A stretch of 64,000 bases of DNA from Carnegiea gigantea. Taxonomy: Eukaryota; Streptophyta; Magnoliopsida; Caryophyllales; Cactaceae. The stretch is taken from contig JAKOGI010002803.1 in assembly GCA_029747015.1 (NCBI GenBank), forward strand, positions 1-64,000. Direction: 5' to 3'. Under the pieces are notes generated by a model. It did no database searches, was not told where the DNA came from, and was given only the letters and a program-made list of their open reading frames with translations. Shown here piece after piece: positions 53,729-64,000 of the stretch (its first letter is position 1; each line of letters begins with the position of its first letter). The translations under genes and the position numbers were made by a program.

Positions 53729-56136
53729 TGTAATGCCCCCACCGTAAACCTAATGAACAGGGTAGTACTGCTGTCCTGAAGGACAAGGCTCTATACACCA
53801 TGATGGCATATAACATGGGTCACTTATATACATCTTAAACTTCATCAAATCATATACAATTAATGACTACTAACTTAAAGTTTACATCACCATAAACTTA
53901 CATCACTATCTACTAAAGTGCTTATCTAATGGACTCCATATAATATGAATAACCACTACTATGAACCCATCTAGATGTCCTTGGACCCTTGATTTCTTCA
54001 ACTGGTTAGTAGAATAAAGAACCTCCTGTGCATGCCTAAAACAAAACAGGAAAACATTTTGAGGTGAGCTGAAGCTCAGTACATATATTACTGTATTGTA
54101 AAATAACCTTGCAACACTAGTTGGGCCTGCTTTGTAATTCATTTTAAGTTAAAACAGTGACTGAGATTAATGTAAAACTACATTGCTGATTATTATCTAG
54201 AAGTGAGCCCCTTATAACTGTTATAATCTATGTATAAGTGTATACCTACCAAATCGATCGGAGACTTAGCCTGAAGCCACACGGGTAACTAGAGGGCGAA
54301 TGCCCTATAAATGATAACTGGCGAGGTTACTAATTAAATGATAAATCACTGTATAAATTGATTCATTGATGTACTTATCAAAACATGATAATTTTGATGA
54401 ATACGTACTGATTTCTAAAGATACAGACAATGAACGTACCTGAGGCTTTTAATGAAATGTCACTGAGTCAGATTATGCATAAAAGGGGAGGAAATGATAG
54501 TTTAGGCCCTGATTCTGTACAAAATTATCATTATAGGAACATATAGTTAGCAAATGTATTTATTTACATAGTTAATACTTTAGTAAAAGAAAAGTAAGGC
54601 GTAAAAGGGACTAAAGTAATGACTCATAACCTAATCTCCCCGTGTCCATTTAAGACTTAATTCCCCAATATAGAAAGCTTAAGAATTCCTAAAAAATTTT
54701 ATTTAGAACATAAAACATGATTCTCATAATAGCATTCCCAAAATAAGTGTAGAACAAGTATGCTAGTTTTGATTGAACCTACACAGTTCTAGTAAAACGG
54801 CCATAATTGTTTCCACAGACCTCAGATTTAGGCAATTCAAAATCCATTTGAAAGCTAACTTGCTGATCTATCTACTCTCCAAAAATCATAAGTTTTGGTT
54901 AAGTTTTGGTTAGGCCATACATTACCTATTTGTTGAAAACATTTCCCCTATTTTCTATCATTTTTTAGCCCCCCACTGTCCTAGTTTTCTCCTCTGTTTT
55001 CACACAAATCTTTAGCTAAAATCAATTCAAAAAATCATTTAACAAAGCTTTGGTCCTCCAATCATCATAATCAATTTCACTTCATAATCATATACATCAA
55101 AAATTCATTTTTTAATCAAATATGCACATATAACATGCTTGATATTAAAGGAAACTAAACCTTACATAATCATTAAAACCCTAACTTTTGGCCAACTTAC
55201 TTCCTCTTCATCTTAGCCAGGATCACCAAAAACATCCTTATAAACATTATTAGAGATTAAAGTGACTAGATCCAATACAAACAATCCAAGAAACGCATAC
55301 TTCCAACCTTAAACTTGCATGCTCATGAATAACCGTAAACCCTAGCGTGATCCAAACTCAATCAACAATTAAAAATATCAAAATAACTCTTGTTTCCATC
55401 CAAAAAAACATAATCAAAATTCAAATCAACATAATCAAGAATCAAAATCAAAAATCCAAAGAAAACAAGCTTAGGGTTACTCACTTTGAGTTTGAAAAAA
55501 AGTAGAGATGGAGGTGATGTTTGGTGGTCTTGAGGATGGAGGATGGTAGCTACTGGTACTAGGGTATCAGGGGGAGTCGAAGGTAGTCAAGCCTGGCCGA
55601 AAACTTACGGCAAAACACCAGAATGGGGGCTGGAGCTAGCTGGCTATGTGTTTAGAGAAGAAAGAGAAGAGGAATGTATGTGTGTTTTTTACTTGGTTAA
55701 GAAGGAAAGGAAATTTACTTGGTAGATTTTTATCCACCCATAAAGTGGCTTTTAGCTAACCACAGTTAAACTTAACTCATGGTAATTAGCTACGTTAATA
55801 TGTAAACTTGTTGGGCTTCAAATTGGGTCAAAATAAGTTGAGCTCGGGAATAAAATGCTTCGTAACGATAACGTTTTTGCGTAACTCAAAATTAAATTTT
55901 TGTAATATTATGGAAAACAAAATAAATTACTTAGATTAAATTTGTTAGGACCTGCTATCAATCCCTCAAAAGTTTTCGTTAGTAATTAAATAAACAAATA
56001 AAACTCGAATTGCCAAGTGAGGGCCCAAATAATTATTTTTCCACTGGGATGAATGAATGTGATAATTAAATATGAAAAAATCTTTAACATGAAATAATTA
56101 AATAAATAAACATAATTTAGGATTGAGCTATTAAAG
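53729..56136 (-). repeat. 3' LTR of the chromovirus
   Basis: 2.4 kb. Aligns throughout with 61272-63728, for example around CATCACTATCTACT, GAGTTAGGGTTACTCACTTTGAG-type text and AATAATTAAATAAATAAACAT. Compared with the 5' LTR it lacks about 50 bases near its left end (after 53748). The ORF at 55543-55725 has a counterpart in the other LTR and is not a separate gene. Confidence 0.9.
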
Positions 56137-56138
56137 CC

Positions 56139-56290
56139 TTCCTAGCTTAAAGAGTTTCGTCCTTGAAACTTATGAACTTTATCATGTCATGCAATATTAC
56201 CTCAAATAAATGTAGGTACTTGGCTATCATTTCTTCTTCGGTCTCCCAAGTGGTGGCTTGGGAGGTAATTTTTATGACATTATAAAAAAT
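56139..56290 (-). pseudogene. Chromodomain end, copy 1
   Basis: On the minus strand ATTWETEEEMIAKYLHLFE then FKDETL and a stop, the usual chromodomain end of a Tekay-type polyprotein, directly before the polypurine tract and LTR. Confidence 0.8.
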
Positions 56291-56344
56291 AATTTGTCAG
56301 CTAATCACATTTACCGAGGCCCTAACATTGATTCACCTGAAATT

Positions 56345-56492
56345 GTTATAATAAATGAAACTCAAATTGAAAAATAAGACCCAAAATGAATTCTCCCAAC
56401 CGGGGTGGTTAAATGAGATAAATAAACGTGAAAACTCATGGCTTAATTAAATAAATAAACATGATTTAGGGTCGGGCTATTATAGTCTCTCC
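56345..56492 (-). repeat. Partial LTR copy inside the chromovirus
   Basis: Resembles the last 150 bp of the flanking LTR (AATTAAATAAATAAACATGATTTAGGGT and GGGCTATTATAG) in the same orientation, but with more differences than the two full LTRs have from each other. Confidence 0.72.
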
Positions 56493-56810
56493 CTTAAAGA
56501 GTTTCGTCCTTGAAACTTATGTGCTTTGACAAAACATGTAAGTTTATCTCAAATAGATGTGTGTACTTGGCTTGCATCTCAGCCTTGGTTTTCCCACATG
56601 GCTTATGAAAAGGCATGATTTGGCCAATATACTTTGACTAAAGGTATCTGCTTGATGCATAGCCGATTAAGCCCGTGACTTAGTATGAGGACTGTGTGCT
56701 CTTCAAACAATAGACCCTCATTGACCGCAATAGGTTTGGTTAAAAGACTGTGGTCAGAATTTGAAATGTACTGCCTGTGTTGTGAGGTAAGGAGCACGTT
56801 GCACACATGT
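56493..56810 (-). pseudogene. Chromodomain, copy 2
   Basis: Minus-strand frames show GLLFEEHTVLILSHGLNRL, IPLVKVYWPNHAF, a stop, AMWEN, then after a further break AKYTHLFE-like residues and FKDETL. This is a chromodomain followed by the same polyprotein end as copy 1. Chromodomains direct integration to marked chromatin. It has a stop in place of an expected Glu and a frameshift. Confidence 0.78.
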
Positions 56811-56889
56811 TTGAGTTATATAAGCACATCTAGTCGACAAGTTATGAAATTCAATCTTTCAAGAAACTTGCACGGTCTAATAGATCTTG

Positions 56890-57030
56890 GCCTTAATTAG
56901 CTCATAGTTTAACCTTCTGATACCCTTAGTTGGCGGAACTTTCTAAAAAACCTTATCATCTATCTGAAACTTCAGGAATCTCCTTCTTTTATCAGCATAG
57001 CTTTTCTGTCAGTTCTAATAGTCTGTTTTC
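56890..57030 (-). pseudogene. Chromovirus integrase C-terminus
   Basis: Minus strand QKSYADKRRRFLKFQIDDKVF, a stop, KVPPTKGIRRL, the motif before the GPF module of Tekay-type integrases. Confidence 0.75.
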
Positions 57031-60000
57031 AAGAGTCTTTTGATGTATGTCACCTTATTGAATGTTGAAGAAGATCTTCATGACCCAAATGATGATTTTG
57101 TTGTCAATGTCTGCATCATTTTATCTTAATGTTTCATGCAAATTTCTCTACTAGTATTTTCACCACATCAACTGCTGGGGCTTCCATGCAAAATGCAAAT
57201 GTTGTCCTAGGTTGTGAAGTAGTATAGTCTCAAACTCAAAGGAGCTAGATCCACTGATATTTTTAGATGCTTCAATGAACTCAAATATTTTGGTTCAAAA
57301 TTGATATTCTATTCGAAACAAAAGAAACTTATTACTAGTGAGGAGGTGCTCACTACGGATTCATCACCTTGTCCATTAATGAAAACTGTTGTATCTCTGA
57401 TAAGTACTCTGATACTATTACGAGCCACAAAACACATTATGTACGTGTCTGGGTTCAATAGGTAGGTGCAGTCAACAAGCTACAGGATTTAACCTTTTAA
57501 TGAATCATAAGGCTCAATGTAACTAGTCCCTAATTGTACTTGGATAGAGGTCTCTTACTACCTTGACTAGAAAAGCCTTTTAAAATACTTTATAACCCAT
57601 CTGATACTTTGGTTATTTCCTTGTTTTGCCAACACAATGCTTTTGTTGACCTTGTATCCCCTCAACATGTACTTGCATTTTCCCTCTTAATACTTGCTTG
57701 GGTTAGCTCTAATCGCATAATTAATGTTTCTTATAGCTCACTCCAATATAATTAGATAGTGCTTGAGAATATGCCCTTATCAAAATGTCCTCATCTGATA
57801 TTTCTAGTGCTTCACATGATCTGCCCTCATCGGACTACTCACAGATCTGCTCCCGGTCAATAATGGGCAATGAAACGACCATAGTTAGGGATGAGAGTGA
57901 TGGAATTATTAGTCAAGCAAATCATTGCATACAAAAGAAATGAACAATGAGACTAGAAAATGATAATAAAGGAGAGACTATCATGGGGTGGTTAGAATAA
58001 GGATAACCATGAGTGTATCCAGAATTCTGAAACATGATACCACAAGAATCATAGTTATAAAAATTGATCATAAAGGATCCAATACATAGTTATCCAAGAA
58101 GAAAGATGGCCCGGTTACCTTCGAGTTTAGCTGATGATTTAAAAACAAGATGGCCAGCGACTAAGTTCCAACAGGGTGACTTTCTGAATACCATTGATAG
58201 GATAAATGCAATCGAGAGAGTGGCCAAACAAAATGCAATAAATAGAGAAACAGATTAGATAAACAAGGTACAATGAATAAATAAATAGCTTAAACAAGCA
58301 AGGTCTAATGAATAGATAAATGAATAAATGGATTGAATAGGCTACAATGGGAATATGCCTTTGCTCAAATGGAGCCAAGTCAAGTGCGGCAATAAGATTA
58401 AATAAGGATTACTAAGGTTTACTTATGAGGGTATAAAATATAGGTGTCAAAGTTGCAAGTACAATAAATAAATCAATAGATTAGAGTGGTAAAGTGCAAT
58501 GGATAAGTAAATAGATTGAACAAGTTACATTAGAAACATGTCATTGCTCAAATGAAATCAGTTCAAGTCCAGCAATAAGATTGAACAGAAAAGCTGGAGT
58601 TTACTTATGAGCATGTATGATATATGTGTCGGAGTTGAAGTTTAAAATAAGTAGACTAAGAGGATTATAACAATCACCCACACTAATGAGAGATGAATCA
58701 CATTATGAATTTAGAGCAAGTCATACGAGCATATCATTATGCATAAATGAAGTATAAGGTATATGCGTGAACACGCTCTCAATAATAAATGAACGAGATA
58801 TAGGTATTCAACAATAAATAAAAGAGATATAAGATACATGCATGAGTACACTCACAGGAGAATGAATAAAAGGTGATAACAATTAATGGGATCGAAATAT
58901 TGACAACCATTATAAGAAATACTATATGAAAAGCATTCTTGCAAAAGATAAGTGATACTTGGCACGGTTTAGATGTCAAATGCGGCCATTTAAGCAATGG
59001 TCTAGACAAAGAACTACCATAGAGCAAGTGAGTACTATGAGCAATGAAATGATACCTTGAACAATCCAAGGGCTAGGGCAAAGGTAGGTTAATGACTAGG
59101 TGTAGTAGAAGCATTGCTAATGTAAGGTCCTAGTGACAAAAATAGATGTTCCCTTTGCATGACAACTTGTCACACTACATATAACCCATATAATATCAAG
59201 TAACATACCATAAGCTACTAAATTATCATCAATAAACATAAGTACTCATTGTAATGTCCATCGCATATTGATTCAACCCAAAGATATAGCCCCACAAGAA
59301 ATTTCTCCTATCTGGAGGGGGATATGTACCTTGAGAATGTAGTAATCTCTTAGAAAGGTGCAACAGGCATCCCCATCTTGGGTTTTAGACATCACTATAT
59401 TCAACGTCAAATATGCTACTATGCCTCAGTGAAACCCTTAAATTCTGTGACAAAACGGACAGAGTTCCGCCTATAACTGACCAAATCTAGGCTTCAAGCC
59501 CTATAATAGATACTTGAAATAGAAAGAAACATTTTAATAGCTCAACGGCCACATGCCGGAGTTCATAACTCAATTGTTCACCCACCCAGAGTAGACAATT
59601 GCAAGATTTGAACAGATGAGAGAAATGAATATAAAATGCAACTCCTAAATAAATGTAAAGATGCATCCATACATATTAACTTATAGCCAACAGCTTAGTG
59701 AACTGGTCCAGCATAGCTCATAAGCATCTTATAGCTTATAATGACTCTTAAATCTTTAGCTCTGTTCAACTCTATTGAGGTCATAAGACAACAGGGTTTA
59801 CAAACAATAAGTAAATAGGAACAAGGAGTTAAAGTATACGACAGTGAAATATGAACACAGCAATGACTGAACTGTAAGCAGAGAGGATCGAATATTCTTA
59901 CAAGTTACATAGGTGAGCACAATAAGGATCATTATAGGTTTCATTATATAACCAGTGACGTAAATAATCATGATTGTTTGGGTTTGAGTTACTTACAAGA

Positions 60001-61250
60001 AAAGTTATCGAATTGTTGGGCTAAACTGGAACCTCATGTGATCCACTCGCTCTGTAACTCTGTTGCCATGTCATGAGTTCAGCCAAACTGGTACCTTTTT
60101 GAACTAAGCAATCTAATCCCATATTCTCTCAAAATGGTCTTTGTATCACTGTCTCTTATGTAGAATGCTATAGCAGAAGCTGGCAAGTAAACATGGTTAA
60201 GAATGCAAGATTCAAGTAATAACAGATATAGCCTACCATACATCTCCAATTCTCTATATCACCCAATACTGGGTCATTGAACAACTCACAACTAAAGTAC
60301 GTACTACATCTCCAAAAATCCCTTAAGAGTATGATGTCCATACCAGCAAAGCGCACATAATAGGTGTACATATATATCACTTCTTCAGGTTTTTTCCCTT
60401 ACATCCTACATGCCCCCATAGAAACTCTTGTTAAAATGAATACTCTAAAAGTTACTTCTATTTCTCTTAATACTCGAATAGTTCCACCACCTTACTATCT
60501 CAATTACTTCCCACCTTGTTTCCTTGTATTGTTGTTATGCTCTCTACATTAGTTCCATGTAATCACTGATATGCTTGCTAAAACATAATAACATGGAGTC
60601 TTCCACTCCTATTAGCTTGGTAACCCATGCCCAAGGTCTTATACATATTCACTGTGATAAAGTCTAATTCACATAACTCCTTGTCCTGATGTAGCCCTCA
60701 TCAAACCCTTTCTTTGTCCAGGAAAGGTACACATAATCCAATACTGGAATAGTTAAACTAACATGGTACACAAGGGTTCGTCTCTTACACCATAAGATAC
60801 CCTAATGTTAAGTATGCTCATAGATCTTATGAAGATTCCTCACAGATTATCAGGATCTGGATAAACCTTACTGAAATGTGCCCATTAGGACTATGAACTC
60901 TGTAACGATAATAACAAACTCCAAGGGGCAACTTTAGGTACTGACCACAATTGTCTATAGAGGCATGGACCACAACTGTGGCTATGAAACTCATAATAGA
61001 GGTCATACAAGTGGACTACCATGCTAGCATGTAGTAAAAAAAACATGGGTGGTCATAACAATACGCAACATCCTGTGCACTGTAGAAGGATCTATCGACC
61101 ATACAAACTTAAAAAATGAATATGAAAGGAGTAAATATCTATTTTCGTGGTCTCAAATCTCTAACCATACTATGATAGCTCTCACTAACCCATCTTATCT
61201 CCTCCCATCCAACTCTTCATATTTTATAATCATATTAAAATAAACTCAAA
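57030..61250 (-). other. Chromovirus internal region, unrecognised
   Basis: No RT, protease or gag motif was recognised in 4.2 kb where they would be expected. It contains only short ORFs, a tandem duplication (58265-58660), and A+T-rich DNA. Either the genes have decayed beyond recognition by eye or this stretch is foreign to a standard chromovirus. Confidence 0.5.
58265..58660. repeat. Two tandem copies of a 190-bp unit
   Basis: 58265-58470 and 58475-58660 share AATAAATAGATT-like starts, GCTCAAATG.A.CCA.GTCAAGT.C.GCAATAAGATT and TTTACTTATGAG, in the same order and orientation. Confidence 0.7.
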
Positions 61251-61254
61251 ACCC

Positions 61255-61267
61255 TGCTCTGATACCA
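61255..61267 (-). other. tRNA-Met primer site of the chromovirus
   Basis: Minus strand TGGTATCAGAGCA, four bases from the 5' LTR end. Confidence 0.88.
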
Positions 61268-61271
61268 AAAC

Positions 61272-63728
61272 TATAATGCCTCCACTGTACCTGTGTCACT
61301 GTTCATCTCCATAATCTCTGTTACGACTGATAAACCCAATGAACAGGGTTACCGCCGTCCTGAAGGATAAAGCTCTATACAACATGACTGGGTATAACAG
61401 AGGTCACTTACATACATCTTCAAACTTCATCAAATCATATATAAGTAATGACTACTAACTTAAAGTTTACATCACCATAAACTTACATCACTATCTACTG
61501 AAGTGCTTATCCAATGGTCTCCATATAATATGAACAGCCACTACTATGAACCCATGCAAATGTCCTCAGACCCTCAATTCTTCAACTGGCTTGGTAGAAT
61601 AAAGCAACTCCTGTGTATACCTAAAATAAAACAAGAAAACATTTCAAATGGTGAACTAAAGCTTAGAACATACATTACTGTATTGTAAAATAAGCTTGCG
61701 ACATAGGTTGGGTGCACTTTGTAATTCACTTTAAGTTAAAACAGTGACTGAAATAAATGTAAAACTGCATTGTTGATTATTATCTGGAAGTGACCCCGTT
61801 ATAACTGTTACGATCTACGGATAGGTGTATACCTGTCAACCCGATCGGAGGCCTGGCCTGAAGCTGCGTGGATAACTTGAGGGCGAATGCTCTATAGATG
61901 ATAACTAGCAGGGTCACTAATTAAATGATAAATCACTGTATAAACTGATTCATTGATGTACTTATCAAAACATTATAATTTTGACCAATACATGCTGATT
62001 TCTACAGATATAGACAATGAACATGCTTGGAGCTTTTAATGAAATGTCACTGACTCAGATTATGCACAAAAGGGGAGAAAATTATAATTTAGCCTTGATT
62101 CTGTACAAAAATATCGTTGTAGGAATGTGTAGTTAGCAAATGTATTTATTTACATAGTTAATACTTTAGTAAAAGAAAAGTAAGGGCATAAAAGGGGCTA
62201 AAGTAATGACTCATAACCTAATCTCCCAGCCTCCATTTGAGACTTAATTCCCTAATATAGAAAGCTTAAGAAGTCCCAAAACTTTCATTTAGAACACAAA
62301 ACATGATTCTCCCAATAAGGTTCCCAAAATGCGGCTAGAATACAAGTATGTCAGTTTTGGTCAAACCTGTGCAGTTCTAGTAAAACAGCCATAACTGTTT
62401 CCACGAACCTCGGATTAAGGCCATTCAAAAGCCATTTGAAAGCTAACTCACTGATCTATCTACCCACCAAAAATCATAAATTTTGGTTGGGCCGTATATT
62501 ACCTATTTGTTGACAAAGTTTCCCCTATTTTCTACCATTTTCCAGCCCCCACTGTCCTAGTTTTCTCCTCTCTTTTCACACAAATCCTCAGCTAAAATCA
62601 ATCCCGAAAATCATGTAAGAAAGCTTTGGTCCTCCCATCATCGTGCATAACCATCGTACTCAATTTCACTTCATAATCAATTACATCAAAGATTCATTTT
62701 TCAATCAAATATACACGTATAACATGCTTGATATTAAAGGAAACTAGACCTTACATAATCATTAAAACCCTAACTTTTAGCCAACTTACTTTCTGTTCAT
62801 ATCATCCAAGATCACTAAAAACACCCCTATAAACAATATTAGGGATTAAAGCCACTAGATCCAATACAAAAAATATAAGAAACACATACTTCCAACATTA
62901 AGCCTACATGCTCATGAATAACCCTAAACCCTAGCATGATCCAAACTCAATCAACAATTAAAAAAATCAAAATAACTATTGTTTCCATCCAAAAAAATAT
63001 GATCAAAACTCAAATCAACATAATTAAGAATCAAAATCAAAAATTCAAAGAAAACAAGCTTAGGATTACTCACTTTGAGCTTGAAAAAAAGTAGAGATGG
63101 AGGTGATGTTTGGTGGTCTTGAGGATGGAGGATGATAGCTAGTGGTACTAGGGTATCGGGGGAGTCGGAGGTAGCCAAAGCTGGTCAAAAACTTGCCGGA
63201 AAAGACCAGAATGGGGCCTGGAGCTGGCTGGCTATGTGTTTAGAGAATAAAGAGAAGAGGAATGTGTGTGTGTGTGTGTTTTGCTTGGTTAAAAATAAAA
63301 GGAAATTTACTTAGCTAATTTTTATCCATCCATAAAGTGGCTTTTAGCTAACCATGGTTAATCTTAACTTATGGTAATTAACTAGGTTAATATGCAAACT
63401 TGTTGGGCTTCAAAGTGGATCGAAAAATAAATTGGGTACGGGAATAAAACACTTCTTAATGATAACGTTTTGCATAAGTCAAAATTAAATTTTTGTAATG
63501 TTACGGAAAATAAAATAAATTACTTAGATTAAACTTGTTAGGGCCTGCTATCAATTCCTCCAAAGTTTTTGTTAATAATTAAATAAATAAATAAAACCCG
63601 AATTGTTAAGTGAGGGCCCAAATAATTTTTTTTCTATCGGGATGACTGAATGCGATAATTAAATATGAGAAAATCTTTAACATGAAATAATTAAATAAAT
63701 AAACATGATTTAGGGTTGAGCTATTACA
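61272..63728 (-). repeat. 5' LTR of the chromovirus
   Basis: 2457 bp, bounded by TATAAT (expected TGTAAT) and ATTACA. Partner of 53729-56136. Followed by CTCGG, the right target duplication at 63729-63733. Confidence 0.9.
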
Positions 63729-63733
63729 CTCGG

Positions 63734-64000
63734 CCTCGTCCTCTCCCGGAACTGCTATAGCCTCTTCCACGACCACCTCAACTCTAGCCTCTTCCTCTTA
63801 TGCCTCCCCGATGGGTCTATTCCGATGGATATCTGGCTATCTCAAAACAATTTGCCCCTTCATGCCCGGTTTTTCCACAATGCCTGCAGCCGACGTTTTC
63901 TCCCTACATTGCACTTGGCCAAGCAATGTGAGTCATAGCGAATGCTGCCATATTTTCAGTCTTCAAATCTCGATCATTCATCACACGCTAAATGATTCTC
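63734..64000 (-). pseudogene. gag: Copia 2 gag, C-terminal part
   Basis: Reading from 64000 down: MNDRDLKTENMAAFAMTHIAWPSAM, a stop, GENVGCRHCGKTGHEGANCFEIARYPSE, then a Gly/Arg-rich GGRGRGYSSSGRGRGR tail up to the chromovirus junction. The zinc knuckle CRHCGKTGHEGANC has all four CCHC ligands. Its Gly/Arg tail connects in sense to the gag end at 53728 on the other side of the insertion. There are two stops. The rest of gag lies outside the window. Confidence 0.87.

Larger units (their letters stand above)
53729..63728 (-). mobile_element. Tekay-like chromovirus (Ty3/gypsy), inserted in copia 2 gag
   Basis: Exactly 10,000 bp between matching 5-bp flanks. LTRs start TGTAAT/TATAAT and end ATTAAA/ATTACA. 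On the minus strand, from 61270 down: tRNA-Met primer site, degenerate internal region, an integrase C-terminus, chromodomain, polypurine tract, 3' LTR. Most of gag and pol cannot be recognised, so it is badly decayed or was a non-autonomous derivative. Confidence 0.88.
50020..64000 (-). mobile_element. Ty1/copia retrotransposon 2, extends past window
   Basis: Minus-strand copia element: 3' LTR 50020-50185, polypurine tract, RNase H, RT, integrase and protease up to 53728, then a 10-kb chromovirus insertion, and gag resuming at 63729 to the window end. The two coding blocks meet at a 5-bp duplication of the inserted element. The 5' LTR and primer site lie beyond 64000. Confidence 0.9.

Noticed and set aside
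55543..55725. ORF with a matching copy at 63132-63314
   Set aside because: Both lie at the same place in the two LTRs of one chromovirus, so this is LTR sequence and not a duplicated gene.

Overview
This window is repeat-rich plant nuclear DNA, most likely from a eudicot. Almost all of it is transposable-element sequence. The evidence is Ty3/gypsy and Ty1/copia LTR retrotransposons, two kinds of LINE, CACTA, hAT-like and PIF/Harbinger-like DNA elements, and an endogenous pararetrovirus, all separated by AT-rich non-coding DNA. No rRNA, tRNA, bacterial operon or CRISPR array was seen. The species cannot be named from the sequence alone.

Layout. 1-5646: 3' part of a Ty3/gypsy element (+ strand); its gag-pol stays in one frame but carries stop codons, and its 3' LTR is present. 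6080-8335: an L1-type LINE (- strand) cut by a PIF/Harbinger-like MITE, with a second MITE copy beside it. 8713-10112: non-coding, with a (CT)n tract and a GC-rich patch. 10113-17403: a Ty1/copia element (- strand) with both LTRs, PBS and PPT, split between gag and pol by a 2.3-kb AT-rich insert that looks like a solo LTR. 17404-23457: an RTE-type LINE (+ strand) split by a 2.05-kb DNA element that itself contains a PIF-like element.

24341-48832: a degenerate Athila-type Ty3/gypsy element (+ strand) with two LTRs about 1.3 kb long. Its body holds a nest: Athila contains a second RTE LINE fragment, which contains an 8.5-kb unit bounded by inverted repeats and an 8-bp duplication. That unit contains a solendovirus/cavemovirus-like endogenous pararetrovirus (- strand), and a 1.17-kb CACTA element sits in the viral leader. 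A 1.3-kb piece of Athila is present on both sides of the LINE/virus block. A separate hAT-like element sits in the Athila env-like ORF.

49640-50019: the only credible host gene, the 5' end of a small membrane-protein gene with TATA box, upstream ORF and a strong start context. It is broken by a second Ty1/copia element (- strand, 50020 to beyond the window). That copia element is itself broken inside gag by a 10.0-kb Tekay-like chromovirus (53729-63728) with two 2.4-kb LTRs and a 5-bp target duplication.

There is no cooperating gene system here. The window is a record of successive insertions and decay. Nearly every element has lost its reading frames or catalytic residues. Several empty sites can be read from target duplications, which gives a partial relative order of insertion. 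I did not find a new functional system. The most unusual objects are the pararetrovirus nest, the duplicated Athila segment around it, and the disrupted host gene.
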